From the NCBI GenBank assembly GCA_028876585.1, contig JAGWRL010000239.1, forward strand, positions 1 through 7,960: a stretch of 7,960 nucleotides of DNA. The letters are read 5' to 3'. The position numbers and the translations under genes were made by a program. The notes under the pieces are model-generated. The model was not told where the DNA came from and did no database searches. It saw only the letters and a list, made by a program, of their open reading frames with translations. This document shows, one piece after another, positions 1 through 5,835 of this stretch (position 1 is the first letter of the stretch; every line of letters starts with the position of its first letter). Origin of the DNA: Pseudomonadota bacterium. Its GTDB lineage: Bacteria > Pseudomonadota > Alphaproteobacteria > Rhizobiales > Beijerinckiaceae.

Positions 1-1
1 C

Positions 2-601
2 GACATTCTCAACGTGCCCGACCCCGTGCAGCAGGGTTTCGGCTATTTCCAGAACGTCGGCGCGACGCAGCGGCAGGGGATCGAGGCGCAGATCAACTAT
101 CGCCGCGACAGGTTCACCGCTTCCGCCAGCTACGCTTTTCTCGACGCGACCTTCCTCAACGCCTTGCAACTCGGCTCCAACTCGCCGTTCGCCGACGCCA
201 ACGGCAACATTCATGTCTCGGCCGGCAATCAGATCCCGCTGTCGCCGCATCATCGCCTAAAACTGTTGGCCGATTATGAGGTGACGCCGGCGTTCCGGAT
301 CGGCGCCGACGTCAATATCGTCGGGCCGCAATATTTTGCCGGCGACGCCTCCAACCAATTCTCGCAACTGCCGGCCTATTGGGTCGCCGACGCCGACGCC
401 TCCTATCAGGTGACGAAGACCGTGCAGCTTTATACGAAGATCGAGAACGTGTTCGGCAATCGCTACTACACCTATGGAACGTTCTTCAACACGGCCGCCG
501 TGCCGAACTATTACAACGGCGGCGCGCCCTTCACCGATCCGCGCTCGCTCACCCCCGCCCGGCCGCGCGCGTTCTACGCCGGCATGAAGGCGACGTTCTG
601 A
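2..601 (+). CDS. TonB-dependent receptor, C-terminal part (5' end outside window)
   Basis: This is the C-terminal 199 codons of an outer-membrane TonB-dependent receptor; the plug domain and most of the barrel lie left of the window. What is seen: alternating hydrophobic/polar beta-strand stretches rich in Tyr and Asn, a 'QGIEAQ' strand near the start, the strand 'KIENVFGNRYYTYGTFF' typical of late barrel strands in this family, and a terminal 'FYAGMKATF' ending in Phe, the usual outer-membrane assembly signal. The family imports chelated metals and other large ligands using TonB/ExbBD energy. The ligand cannot be told from this fragment. Its position next to a lanthanide-type alcohol dehydrogenase locus makes a metal or lanthanophore receptor possible, but that is inference. 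The next gene, a cytochrome, starts 135 bases downstream, so co-transcription is uncertain. Confidence 0.9.
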   Translation, partial: DILNVPDPVQQGFGYFQNVGATQRQGIEAQINYRRDRFTASASYAFLDATFLNALQLGSNSPFADANGNIHVSAGNQIPLSPHHRLKLLADYEVTPAFRIGADVNIVGPQYFAGDASNQFSQLPAYWVADADASYQVTKTVQLYTKIENVFGNRYYTYGTFFNTAAVPNYYNGGAPFTDPRSLTPARPRAFYAGMKATF

Positions 602-606
602 CCGAT

Positions 607-624
607 CTCCTCCTTTCGGAGGAG
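607..624 (+). terminator. Possible hairpin terminator after the TonB receptor
   Basis: A perfect 7-bp stem (CTCCTCC, 607-613, with GGAGGAG, 618-624) closes a TTTC tetraloop six bases after the receptor stop codon. Position and shape suit a 3'-end hairpin. The following bases (GCTTGACG) have almost no T-run, so intrinsic termination would be weak. It may instead stabilise the mRNA end. The rest of the gap to the cytochrome at 737 shows no convincing promoter. Confidence 0.4.
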
Positions 625-736
625 GCTTGACGTCGATCAACCCAACACGCCCGCCGCAGGCTCTAGTCTCGCGCGCGGGAAGCGCCGATGCGGGCGGCGT
701 CCCGCTTGATCCGCACCCGCGAACGAGGGGGTCGCC

Positions 737-1117
737 ATGAGGCTGGCGTTATCGATTCTGGCGCTCGTCTGCGCTGCCGCGCCCGCCATCGCGGCCGATG
801 TCGCCGCGGGCGAAAAAGTGTTCCAGAAATGCATGCAGTGCCATCACGTCGGCGTCGGCGCGACCAATTTTTACGGCCCGGTGTTGAACGGCCTGCTCGG
901 CCGCAAGGCGGGCACGGTGCCCGGCTACAAATATTCGCCGGCGCTGGAAAATTCCGCCATCGTCTGGGACGCCGCCACGCTGTCCAAATATCTGAAGGAG
1001 CCCAAGCACGCCGTGCCCGGCGTCGCCATGACCTTCCCCGGCCTGAAGGATCAGACCGACATCGACAACGTGATCGCCTATGTCTCGCAGTTCCGCCGCG
1101 ACGGCGGCAAGGACTGA
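737..1117 (+). CDS. Secreted monoheme class I cytochrome c (c2/c550-like)
   Basis: A 126-residue periplasmic electron carrier. Residues 1-20 form a Sec signal peptide (MRLALSILAL, then small residues ending AIAA), with mature protein from about Asp21. The heme-binding CxxCH is C32-M-Q-C35-H36. The 'GPVLNGLLGRKAGT' and 'PGYKYSPAL' segments follow, and Met98 in 'VPGVAMTFPGL' is the likely sixth heme ligand. Order and length match class I cytochromes c of the mitochondrial/c2 type common in Alphaproteobacteria. The ATG is supported by the signal peptide and a GAGGGG ribosome site at 725-730. The gene converges on the molybdenum oxidoreductase operon and shares a terminator region with it. It may carry electrons from that enzyme or from the nearby quinoprotein. 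This is inference from context, and its true partner is unknown. Confidence 0.92.
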   Translation: MRLALSILALVCAAAPAIAADVAAGEKVFQKCMQCHHVGVGATNFYGPVLNGLLGRKAGTVPGYKYSPALENSAIVWDAATLSKYLKEPKHAVPGVAMTFPGLKDQTDIDNVIAYVSQFRRDGGKD

Positions 1118-1134
1118 GCCTGCAAAACCTACCC

Positions 1135-1282
1135 TAGAGCCTCTTGCAATTGGATAGAAGCGCCCTTGTCATTCCCGCGAAAGCGGGAATCCAGGGGGCG
1201 CGCACGTCGTCTGGCCCCTGGGTCCCCGCTTTCGCGGGGACGACAGAAGACCTCCGATTCCAATCAATCAACACGTGCTCTA
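1135..1282. repeat. Nested inverted-repeat element (REP/MITE-like)
   Basis: Two 30-base arms, 1168-1197 and 1215-1244, are inverted copies with four mismatches and a 17-base centre. Each arm is itself a hairpin: ATTCCCGC/GCGGGAAT around GAAA (1171-1190), and GTCCCCGC/GCGGGGAC around TTTC (1222-1241). Outside these, 1135-1155 (TAGAGC...ATTGGAT) and 1257-1282 (ATTCCAAT...GCTCTA) form an imperfect outer inverted repeat. When read through, the arms encode the 'VIPAKAGIQ' and 'WVPAFAGT' strings that commonly mark interspersed REP-type repeats wrongly translated in proteobacterial genomes. No transposase or target duplication is visible. The element could be a REP/BIME-like repeat or a small non-autonomous mobile element. 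It lies between converging genes, a usual location for such elements. Confidence 0.8.
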
Positions 1283-1287
1283 ACAAA

Positions 1288-1315
1288 AACCCCGCCGGAT
1301 CGCTCCGGCGGGGTT
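1288..1315 (-). terminator. Strong intrinsic terminator, probably bidirectional
   Basis: An 11-bp perfect stem, AACCCCGCCGG (1288-1298) with CCGGCGGGGTT (1305-1315), around a six-base loop. On the minus strand it sits about 20 bases after the stop of the molybdopterin subunit gene and runs into a TTTTTGTTA tract, a classic Rho-independent terminator. On the plus strand it is followed by CTTGTTTCT, weaker but usable, so it can also stop transcripts coming from the cytochrome at 737. Confidence 0.88.
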
Positions 1316-1335
1316 CTTGTTTCTCAGCGCTGCGA

Positions 1336-3597
1336 TCAGGCCTTCATCGCCGCCTTGACGGCTTCCGCCGTGATCGGCAGCGAGCGCACGCGCGCGCCGA
1401 CCGCGTTGAAGATCGCATTGCCGACCGCCGGGGCGACGACCGTCACCGTCGGTTCGCCGGTGCCGCGAATCGCGTCGCCGTTGGCGATGATGGCGATTTC
1501 GATCTCCGGCATGTGGACCATGCGGGCCGGCGTGTAGCTGTCGAAGTTGGACTGCTCGATGGCGCCGTCCTTCATCGTCGCCTGTTCGAGCAACGCCAGC
1601 GACATGCCCCATTGCGCCCCGCCCATCACCTGGGCGCGGACGCCGTCGGGGTTGATCGCGGTGCCGATGTCGGTGGCGACGGTGAGCTTCTTCACCTTCA
1701 CCGCGCCATCGGCGCCGACCGCCACATGCGCCACGCAGGCCGTCCACGACGCGGCGCCGCGCTCCTGCGAGCTAACGCAGGCGACGCCGAGGCCTTCGCC
1801 CTTCTCCAGCTTCTTGGTGCCGTAGCCGGCCAGGCCCATCGCGGCGCGCAAGGTGTTGGCGAGCCGTTGCGCCCCGGCGTTGTCGCCGGCGCCGTCAAGC
1901 ATCGCGAGCCGGAATTCAGCCGGATCCTTGCCCGCCGCGTGCGCGGCTTCGTCGATCATGCTTTCAACCGCCCAGAACGTCCAACCCGGCGCCACCGAGC
2001 GCAACTGCCCCGACGGCGTGGCGTTCTGCGCCACTTCGTTGAGGATGGTGCGCACGGTGTGGTTGGGCACCGAATAGAAGAAATCGGCGCCGTGGACCGC
2101 GAAGCCGTCGAGCACCTGCTTCTTGCCGTCCGCGGAGTTCTCGAGGACCCCGGGAATGCCCCAGCGCTTGGTCGGCCAGGCGCTGACGAGATCATGGTTC
2201 ATCGCCATGAGCTTGCCGTCGGCGTTGAGGCCGGCCGAGATTTTCTGGTAGGTCAGCGGACGCGAGAAGTCCATTTTCATGTCGTGCTCGCGCGAGTAGA
2301 CGACCTTGACGGGCTTGCCGACCGCCTTGGTCGCCACCGCCGCAACCACCATCATGTCGCCGTCGAGCTTGCGGCCGAAGCCGCCGCCGATCCAGTACTG
2401 ATGGCCGACCACGTCTTCCGGCTTCATGCCGACCGCGGCGGCGGCGATCGCCGTCGAGCGGGTCATGAACTGGTTGCCGCAGTGGATATGCAGCTTGCCG
2501 TCCTTGATCTCGGCCGTCGCGTTCATCGGTTCGAGCGGCGCGTGGATGTTGATGCTGGTGGTGTATTCCGCCTCGACCGTTTTCGCCGCGGTCTTCAGCG
2601 CGGCCGCGCTGTCGCCGTTGGTGAAATACAGCTCGCCGCCGGGCAGGCCCTGCAAACGCTTGCCTTCGGCGAGAATGGACTCGCTGGAGACAGCCGCGTT
2701 CGGCCCCTTGTCGTAGGAAACCTTGAGGGCGTCGGCCGCTTTGGCGGCTTCCCAATAGGTCTTGGCGACGGCGATGACCCATCCCGTCACGGTGCCGGTC
2801 GGGTCTTCCACGGTGACCGCCTGCACGAAGCCGGGCAGTTTCTTGGCGGCGGAATCGTCGACGCCCGTCACCTTCGCGCCGTAGCGCACCGGCGGGGTCA
2901 CGACGCGGCCGTAGAGCATGCCGGGCAGCGTCACGTCCATGCTGTATTTCGCCGTCCCGTTGACCTTGAACGGAATGTCGATCTGCGGCAGGTCGCGGCC
3001 GATCAGCGTGTACTGATCCGGCGTCTTCAGCTTGATCGCCTTCAGTTCGTCGGCGGTGAAGACCTTGCCGGCCTTACCCGATTTGACGACCTCGGCGAAG
3101 CTGACCGACTTGCCCGATTTCTTGTCGAGGACGCGCGAATCGGCGACGACGACCTGATCGGGAGACGTCTTGAGCATCGCGGCGCCGGCTTCCGCCAGCG
3201 TCATCCGGCCGGCGGCGCCGGCGCGGCTCATCGTGTCGAAGTTCATCATCGTCGACCACGAACCGCCGGTGATGATCGCGCCGAGCACGGGGTCGTTGTA
3301 CTTGGGATCGTTGCCCATCAAAGCGACGCGCACTTGCGACCAGGAGGCGCCGAGTTCGTCGGCGACGATCTGCGCCATCGTCGAGGCGACGTGCTGGCCC
3401 ATGTCCGCCTTGCCGACATTGACCGTCACCAGCCCGTCGTCGCCGATCGAATACCAGGTGGTGGGCGCGACGGCGGCGGCGGCCTCAGCCGCGCCGGGCG
3501 CGCCGAAGCCGCAGACGAGGCCGGCGGCGCTGGCGCCAACCATGAAGGCGCGACGGGAAATCTCCGGACCGGAGCGGATCGTTTCGTGCTTGCTCAT
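1336..3597 (-). CDS. Molybdopterin-binding large subunit, IorB-like periplasmic aldehyde/isoquinoline oxidoreductase
   Basis: A 753-residue xanthine-oxidase-family molybdoenzyme subunit. A twin-arginine signal (S14-R15-R16-A-F-M, then a hydrophobic, Ala-rich stretch to about residue 42) marks export of the folded, cofactor-loaded protein. Molybdopterin-domain features are 'EPMNATA' (356-362), 'GGGFGRK' (404-410) and 'RGTGEP' (711-716), where Glu715 is the expected catalytic base. The C-terminal 'GARVRSLPI' is typical of the IorB/aldehyde dehydrogenase branch, whose members hydroxylate N-heterocycles or oxidise aldehydes to acids with water as oxygen donor. Length is close to the usual 700-760. 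Its ATG overlaps the stop of the small-subunit gene by ATGA, so translation is coupled. No FAD subunit gene is present. Given the alcohol dehydrogenase nearby, aldehyde oxidation is the likelier job than isoquinoline oxidation, but substrate cannot be fixed from sequence. Confidence 0.92.
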   Translation of the reverse strand: MSKHETIRSGPEISRRAFMVGASAAGLVCGFGAPGAAEAAAAVAPTTWYSIGDDGLVTVNVGKADMGQHVASTMAQIVADELGASWSQVRVALMGNDPKYNDPVLGAIITGGSWSTMMNFDTMSRAGAAGRMTLAEAGAAMLKTSPDQVVVADSRVLDKKSGKSVSFAEVVKSGKAGKVFTADELKAIKLKTPDQYTLIGRDLPQIDIPFKVNGTAKYSMDVTLPGMLYGRVVTPPVRYGAKVTGVDDSAAKKLPGFVQAVTVEDPTGTVTGWVIAVAKTYWEAAKAADALKVSYDKGPNAAVSSESILAEGKRLQGLPGGELYFTNGDSAAALKTAAKTVEAEYTTSINIHAPLEPMNATAEIKDGKLHIHCGNQFMTRSTAIAAAAVGMKPEDVVGHQYWIGGGFGRKLDGDMMVVAAVATKAVGKPVKVVYSREHDMKMDFSRPLTYQKISAGLNADGKLMAMNHDLVSAWPTKRWGIPGVLENSADGKKQVLDGFAVHGADFFYSVPNHTVRTILNEVAQNATPSGQLRSVAPGWTFWAVESMIDEAAHAAGKDPAEFRLAMLDGAGDNAGAQRLANTLRAAMGLAGYGTKKLEKGEGLGVACVSSQERGAASWTACVAHVAVGADGAVKVKKLTVATDIGTAINPDGVRAQVMGGAQWGMSLALLEQATMKDGAIEQSNFDSYTPARMVHMPEIEIAIIANGDAIRGTGEPTVTVVAPAVGNAIFNAVGARVRSLPITAEAVKAAMKA

Positions 3598-4079
3598 GCC
3601 TTCCTCCCGGCGGTCTCGTTGGCGGCGCGCATGTCGTTCGAGGCGCGCTCGATCGCCTTGACGATGCGCGGGTAGGTCATGCAGCGGCAGAGATTGCCAT
3701 TCATCGCCTCGACGATCTCCTCGCGCGTCGGCGCGGGATTATGCGACAGCAGCGACGCCGCCTGCATGATCTGGCCGGACTGGCAGTAACCGCATTGCGG
3801 CACCTGCTCGGCCACCCAGGCCTTCTGCAAGGCGTGCTCGCCGTGCTGGCTCAGGCCCTCGATCGTGGTGACTTTCTTGCCGGCGAGATCGCCGACCTGC
3901 GTCTGGCACGAGCGCACGGCGACGCCGTCGACATGCACGGTGCAGGCGCCGCAAAGCCCGGCGCCGCAGCCGAATTTGGTGCCGGTCATGTTGAGATGGT
4001 CGCGGATAACCCAAAGCAGCGGCGTATCCTTCGCCGCGTCTACGGTCACGTTATGACCGTTAATGGTCAAGTTGGGCAT
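3594..4079 (-). CDS. (2Fe-2S)-binding small subunit of the molybdenum oxidoreductase (IorA-like)
   Basis: A 161-residue electron-transfer subunit with two [2Fe-2S] clusters. The N-terminal plant-ferredoxin-type domain carries C38-x4-C43-x2-C46-x11-C58 ('[10 protein letters not shown]'). The C-terminal helical domain carries C96-G-Y-C99 and C131-R-C133 ('[13 protein letters not shown]' and 'NGNLCRC'). All eight ligands are present. It passes electrons from the molybdenum site of the large subunit to an outside acceptor, probably cytochrome c, since the flavin subunit of the cytosolic relatives is absent. It has no signal peptide and probably crosses the membrane bound to its Tat-tagged partner (hitchhiking, known for related enzymes). 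The start at 4079 gives the standard 'MPNLTINGH' N-terminus and has a GGAGG site just upstream; an in-frame ATG at 4106 would add nine atypical residues. Confidence 0.93.
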   Translation of the reverse strand: MPNLTINGHNVTVDAAKDTPLLWVIRDHLNMTGTKFGCGAGLCGACTVHVDGVAVRSCQTQVGDLAGKKVTTIEGLSQHGEHALQKAWVAEQVPQCGYCQSGQIMQAASLLSHNPAPTREEIVEAMNGNLCRCMTYPRIVKAIERASNDMRAANETAGRKA

Positions 4080-4083
4080 GGTT

Positions 4084-4089
4084 CCTCCC
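4084..4089 (-). promoter_or_regulatory. Ribosome binding site fixing the small-subunit start
   Basis: On the minus strand GGGAGG lies a few bases before the ATG at 4079. The in-frame ATG at 4106 lies upstream of this site and so would not use it. This supports the shorter 161-residue product. Confidence 0.75.
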
Positions 4090-4365
4090 TCTGGCCGACC
4101 GCCCATTGATCCTGTGCGGGCGACCGAATGATCGAACGCGGTTCAAATGCGCCGCGCTCGGCGTCGCGGCGATGTTTGAGCCGCAGCCGTCCCCTCAGAA
4201 TCTCCTAATACTTTTGTTGCGTCAACGGCGCCGAAGGAGGATATAGATATTTATTATCGCTCGCTATGTTTTGGCGAATATAGCGATAGACGCAGCCGCA
4301 GCAACTCCACTCAATCCTCAAGCCTCGCGCCGGACGAACACTCGCGTCGCGGCCGCGAGCGGCGC

Positions 4366-4394
4366 CAAAGTACAATATCGCGCGCCGTACTTTG
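4366..4394. promoter_or_regulatory. 8-bp inverted repeat, candidate operator upstream of the cytochrome c-550 gene
   Basis: CAAAGTAC (4366-4373) and GTACTTTG (4387-4394) are perfect inverted copies with 13 bases between them. Their centres are 21 bp apart, about two helical turns, the spacing expected for a dimeric DNA-binding protein. The site ends 45 bases before the ATG at 4440. A TACAAT hexamer (4371-4376), one base from the -10 consensus, overlaps the left half but lacks a good -35, as expected for an activator-dependent promoter. Function is inferred from geometry only. Confidence 0.45.
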
Positions 4395-4439
4395 CGAGAT
4401 AACCTCCGACACAACAAATCCACTTCGGGCGGGAGCGCA

Positions 4440-4862
4440 ATGCGGGCGAAATCTTATGCCATTATCACCATTGTCGCCGCCGCTTTATGCGTCGGACATG
4501 CATTGGCGCACGGCGACGTCACGCCGCAGCCGGTCGACACCACCGGCCTCGATCCGCTCGGCCCCGACTGGCGCAAGGTCAATCCCTATCGCGGCAACGA
4601 GGTCGCCCTGAAGATCGGCGCCTCCGGCTTCAACCAGAACTGCGCGCGCTGCCACGGCCTCCAGGCCGTCTCGGGCGGATTGGCGCCGGACCTGCGCTAT
4701 CTCGACAAGGACGACGCCGGCGACGAATGGTTCATCAACCGCATCCGCCACGGCTATTCGCAGAACGGCATGACGAAAATGCCGCCGTTCGAGGGCGTTC
4801 TCAGCCAGGAAGCGATGTGGGCGATCCGCACCTACCTCGATTCCCGCTACGACGGCGGTTGA
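4440..4862 (+). CDS. pedF: Cytochrome c-550, PedF type (electron acceptor of the quinoprotein alcohol dehydrogenase)
   Basis: A 140-residue secreted monoheme cytochrome. A Sec signal peptide (residues 1-23, ending ALA) gives a mature N-terminus at His24, 'HGDVTPQPVDTTGLDPLG', a block I recognise from cytochromes c-550 of the Pseudomonas PedF family. 'NPYRGN' and 'IGASGFNQNCARCHGL' follow, with CxxCH at C68-A-R-C71-H72. 'GGLAPDLRYL' comes next, and 'MTKMPPF' supplies the distal Met, probably Met114 (Met111 is the alternative). The family accepts electrons from PQQ-dependent alcohol dehydrogenases and passes them to the terminal oxidase. The ATG has GGGAG at 4431-4435. An upstream in-frame TTG at 4392 is rejected because it would precede the signal peptide with 16 charged/polar residues. 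The binding-protein gene follows after two bases, so the genes form an operon. Confidence 0.9.
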   Translation: MRAKSYAIITIVAAALCVGHALAHGDVTPQPVDTTGLDPLGPDWRKVNPYRGNEVALKIGASGFNQNCARCHGLQAVSGGLAPDLRYLDKDDAGDEWFINRIRHGYSQNGMTKMPPFEGVLSQEAMWAIRTYLDSRYDGG

Positions 4863-4864
4863 GA

Positions 4865-5701
4865 TTGCGCGCCCTCCGCCTCCTGCCCCTGGTCGCGCTG
4901 TCGCTGGCGAGCGCCGCCACGCTGGCGCGGCCGCTCGACGCGGTGCAGAAAAGCGGCGCGCTGCGCGTCGCCGTCTATCTCGACTACAAGCCCTATTCCT
5001 ATCGCGAGAACGGCCAGCCGAAAGGCATCGACGTCGACATCGCGCAGGCGCTCGCCGACGCGCTCAAGCTTCGGCTCGACCTGTTCGAACTGCGCGCCGA
5101 CGACGACGTCAACGACGACCTGCGCAACGGCGTCTGGAAGGGCACCGTGTTCGGCGCCGCGCCGGGCGATGTGATGCTGCACATCCCCTACGATCCGCGC
5201 ATCGCCAAGGACAACGACCGCATCGCGCTGTTCGCGCCCTATCACGTCGACGGCGTCGCCATGTATGTCGATCCGGCCAAGGCGGAGGCGGGGCGCGACC
5301 TGACGCTGCTGAAAACCGACAAGGTCGCGGTGGCGGTCGGCACATTGGCCGATTGGGTGCTCGCCTCGGCGCAGAACCACGCCTATCTCCCCCACATCGT
5401 GCACGAGCGCTCGCTCGAACAGGCCGCCGCCCATTTCGAGCGTGGCGACGTCGACGCCTTCTACGGCGAGCAATCGGCGGGACAATCGTTCGCGCGCGCC
5501 GGCAAGCGGGCGTTCACCGTCGTCCATCCCGAATTGCGGCTGGCGAGCGACTGGACGCTCGGCGTCGCGGTGAAGAGCGATGCGCGCGATCTCGGCCAGG
5601 AGATCGCGCTCAAGCTCGGCGAACTCGAAAGCTCCGGCAAGCTCGAGTCCATTTTCGCCGCCTATGGCGTCGATTGGCGCCAGCCGGAAGCGGCGCGCTG
5701 A
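4865..5701 (+). CDS. Quinoprotein dehydrogenase-associated periplasmic binding protein (MxaJ/XoxJ-like)
   Basis: A 278-residue periplasmic protein with the fold of family-3 solute-binding proteins. Residues 1-21 form a signal peptide (RALRLLPLVALSLASAATLA). The mature part opens with 'GALRVAVYLDYKPYSY', continues with 'GIDVDIAQALADAL', and has 'GVWKGTVFGAAPGDVMLHIPYDP', a block typical of binding-protein homologues that accompany PQQ dehydrogenases. No permease or ATPase gene is nearby, so transport is unlikely. Family knowledge points to a role in dehydrogenase maturation or activation, as proposed for MxaJ/XoxJ. The start is not certain: the TTG at 4865, six bases after GGCGG (4854-4858), fits the signal peptide directly. 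An in-frame GTG at 4817 would overlap pedF and give a long n-region. The two-base gap to pedF suggests translational coupling. Confidence 0.88.
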   Translation: MRALRLLPLVALSLASAATLARPLDAVQKSGALRVAVYLDYKPYSYRENGQPKGIDVDIAQALADALKLRLDLFELRADDDVNDDLRNGVWKGTVFGAAPGDVMLHIPYDPRIAKDNDRIALFAPYHVDGVAMYVDPAKAEAGRDLTLLKTDKVAVAVGTLADWVLASAQNHAYLPHIVHERSLEQAAAHFERGDVDAFYGEQSAGQSFARAGKRAFTVVHPELRLASDWTLGVAVKSDARDLGQEIALKLGELESSGKLESIFAAYGVDWRQPEAAR

Positions 5702-5766
5702 GCGCAGAGATTGGCGCGCCGGATGGTCCGACGCGCTGGAACGGCCCAAGGCGTCGGTAAACGCTC

Positions 5767-5820
5767 GGGGTCGAGGGGCGCCCAAAGGCGCTTGGGGTCG
5801 AAGGGCGCCTGAAGGGGCCC
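5767..5820 (+). repeat. Two tandem 27-bp repeats before the alcohol dehydrogenase gene
   Basis: Copies 5767-5793 and 5794-5820 share 21 of 27 bases, with a core of GGGGTCGARGGGCGCC (one mismatch in 16). Inside the array CCCAA (5781-5785) can pair with TTGGG (5792-5796), or AGGCGC (5786-5791) with GCGCCT (5805-5810), so alternative hairpins are possible. There is no T-run, so it is not an intrinsic terminator. The array sits in the 134-base gap between the binding-protein and dehydrogenase genes and ends just before the dehydrogenase ribosome site (5825-5830). It may be an interspersed repeat or a leader that sets the expression ratio within the operon. Confidence 0.6.
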
Positions 5821-5835
5821 GACAGGGAGGACGTC

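Larger units (their letters stand above)
4080..4439. promoter_or_regulatory. Divergent intergenic region with AT-rich island and inverted repeats
   Basis: A 360-base gap separates the start codons of the molybdenum-enzyme operon (leftward) and the cytochrome c-550/alcohol dehydrogenase genes (rightward), so it must hold promoters for both. The stretch from about 4205 to 4290 is clearly AT-richer than its surroundings. Seen structures: a TCGCTAT/ATAGCGA inverted repeat (4261-4267 and 4280-4286), a CTCGCG/CGCGAG hairpin (4341-4346 and 4354-4359), and a CAAAGTAC/GTACTTTG repeat (4366-4373 and 4387-4394). On the minus strand TTGACG (about 4219-4224) could be a -35 element for the leftward operon, with only a poor -10 partner. 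No coding region or RNA gene is recognisable here. Confidence 0.65.

Noticed and set aside
627..655. TTGACG at 627-632 as a -35 element for the cytochrome gene
   Set aside because: No acceptable -10 hexamer lies 16-18 bases downstream, so a promoter call is not supported.
688..1137. Alternative frame starting at ATG 688 across the first cytochrome gene
   Set aside because: It is out of frame with the CxxCH-containing protein, Arg-rich, and lacks any domain. It is a shadow frame.
1166..1260. Translated 'VIPAKAGIQ ... WVPAFAGT' peptide as part of a real protein
   Set aside because: This string is a known false translation of interspersed repeat DNA, and the underlying hairpins explain it fully.
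1144..3675. Long open plus-strand frame (over 800 codons) opposite the molybdopterin subunit gene
   Set aside because: Its translation is rich in Arg, His, Asp and Gly without recognisable domains, which is the usual antisense shadow of a GC-rich gene. The opposite strand encodes a full, motif-complete protein.
4080..4106. Upstream ATG at 4106 as start of the [2Fe-2S] subunit
   Set aside because: It would place the strong GGAGG site inside the coding region and add nine residues not typical of the family.
4205..4423. Minus-strand frame of 72 codons in the divergent gap
   Set aside because: There is no ribosome site, its composition does not resemble its neighbours, and it covers the AT-rich island and palindromes that look regulatory.
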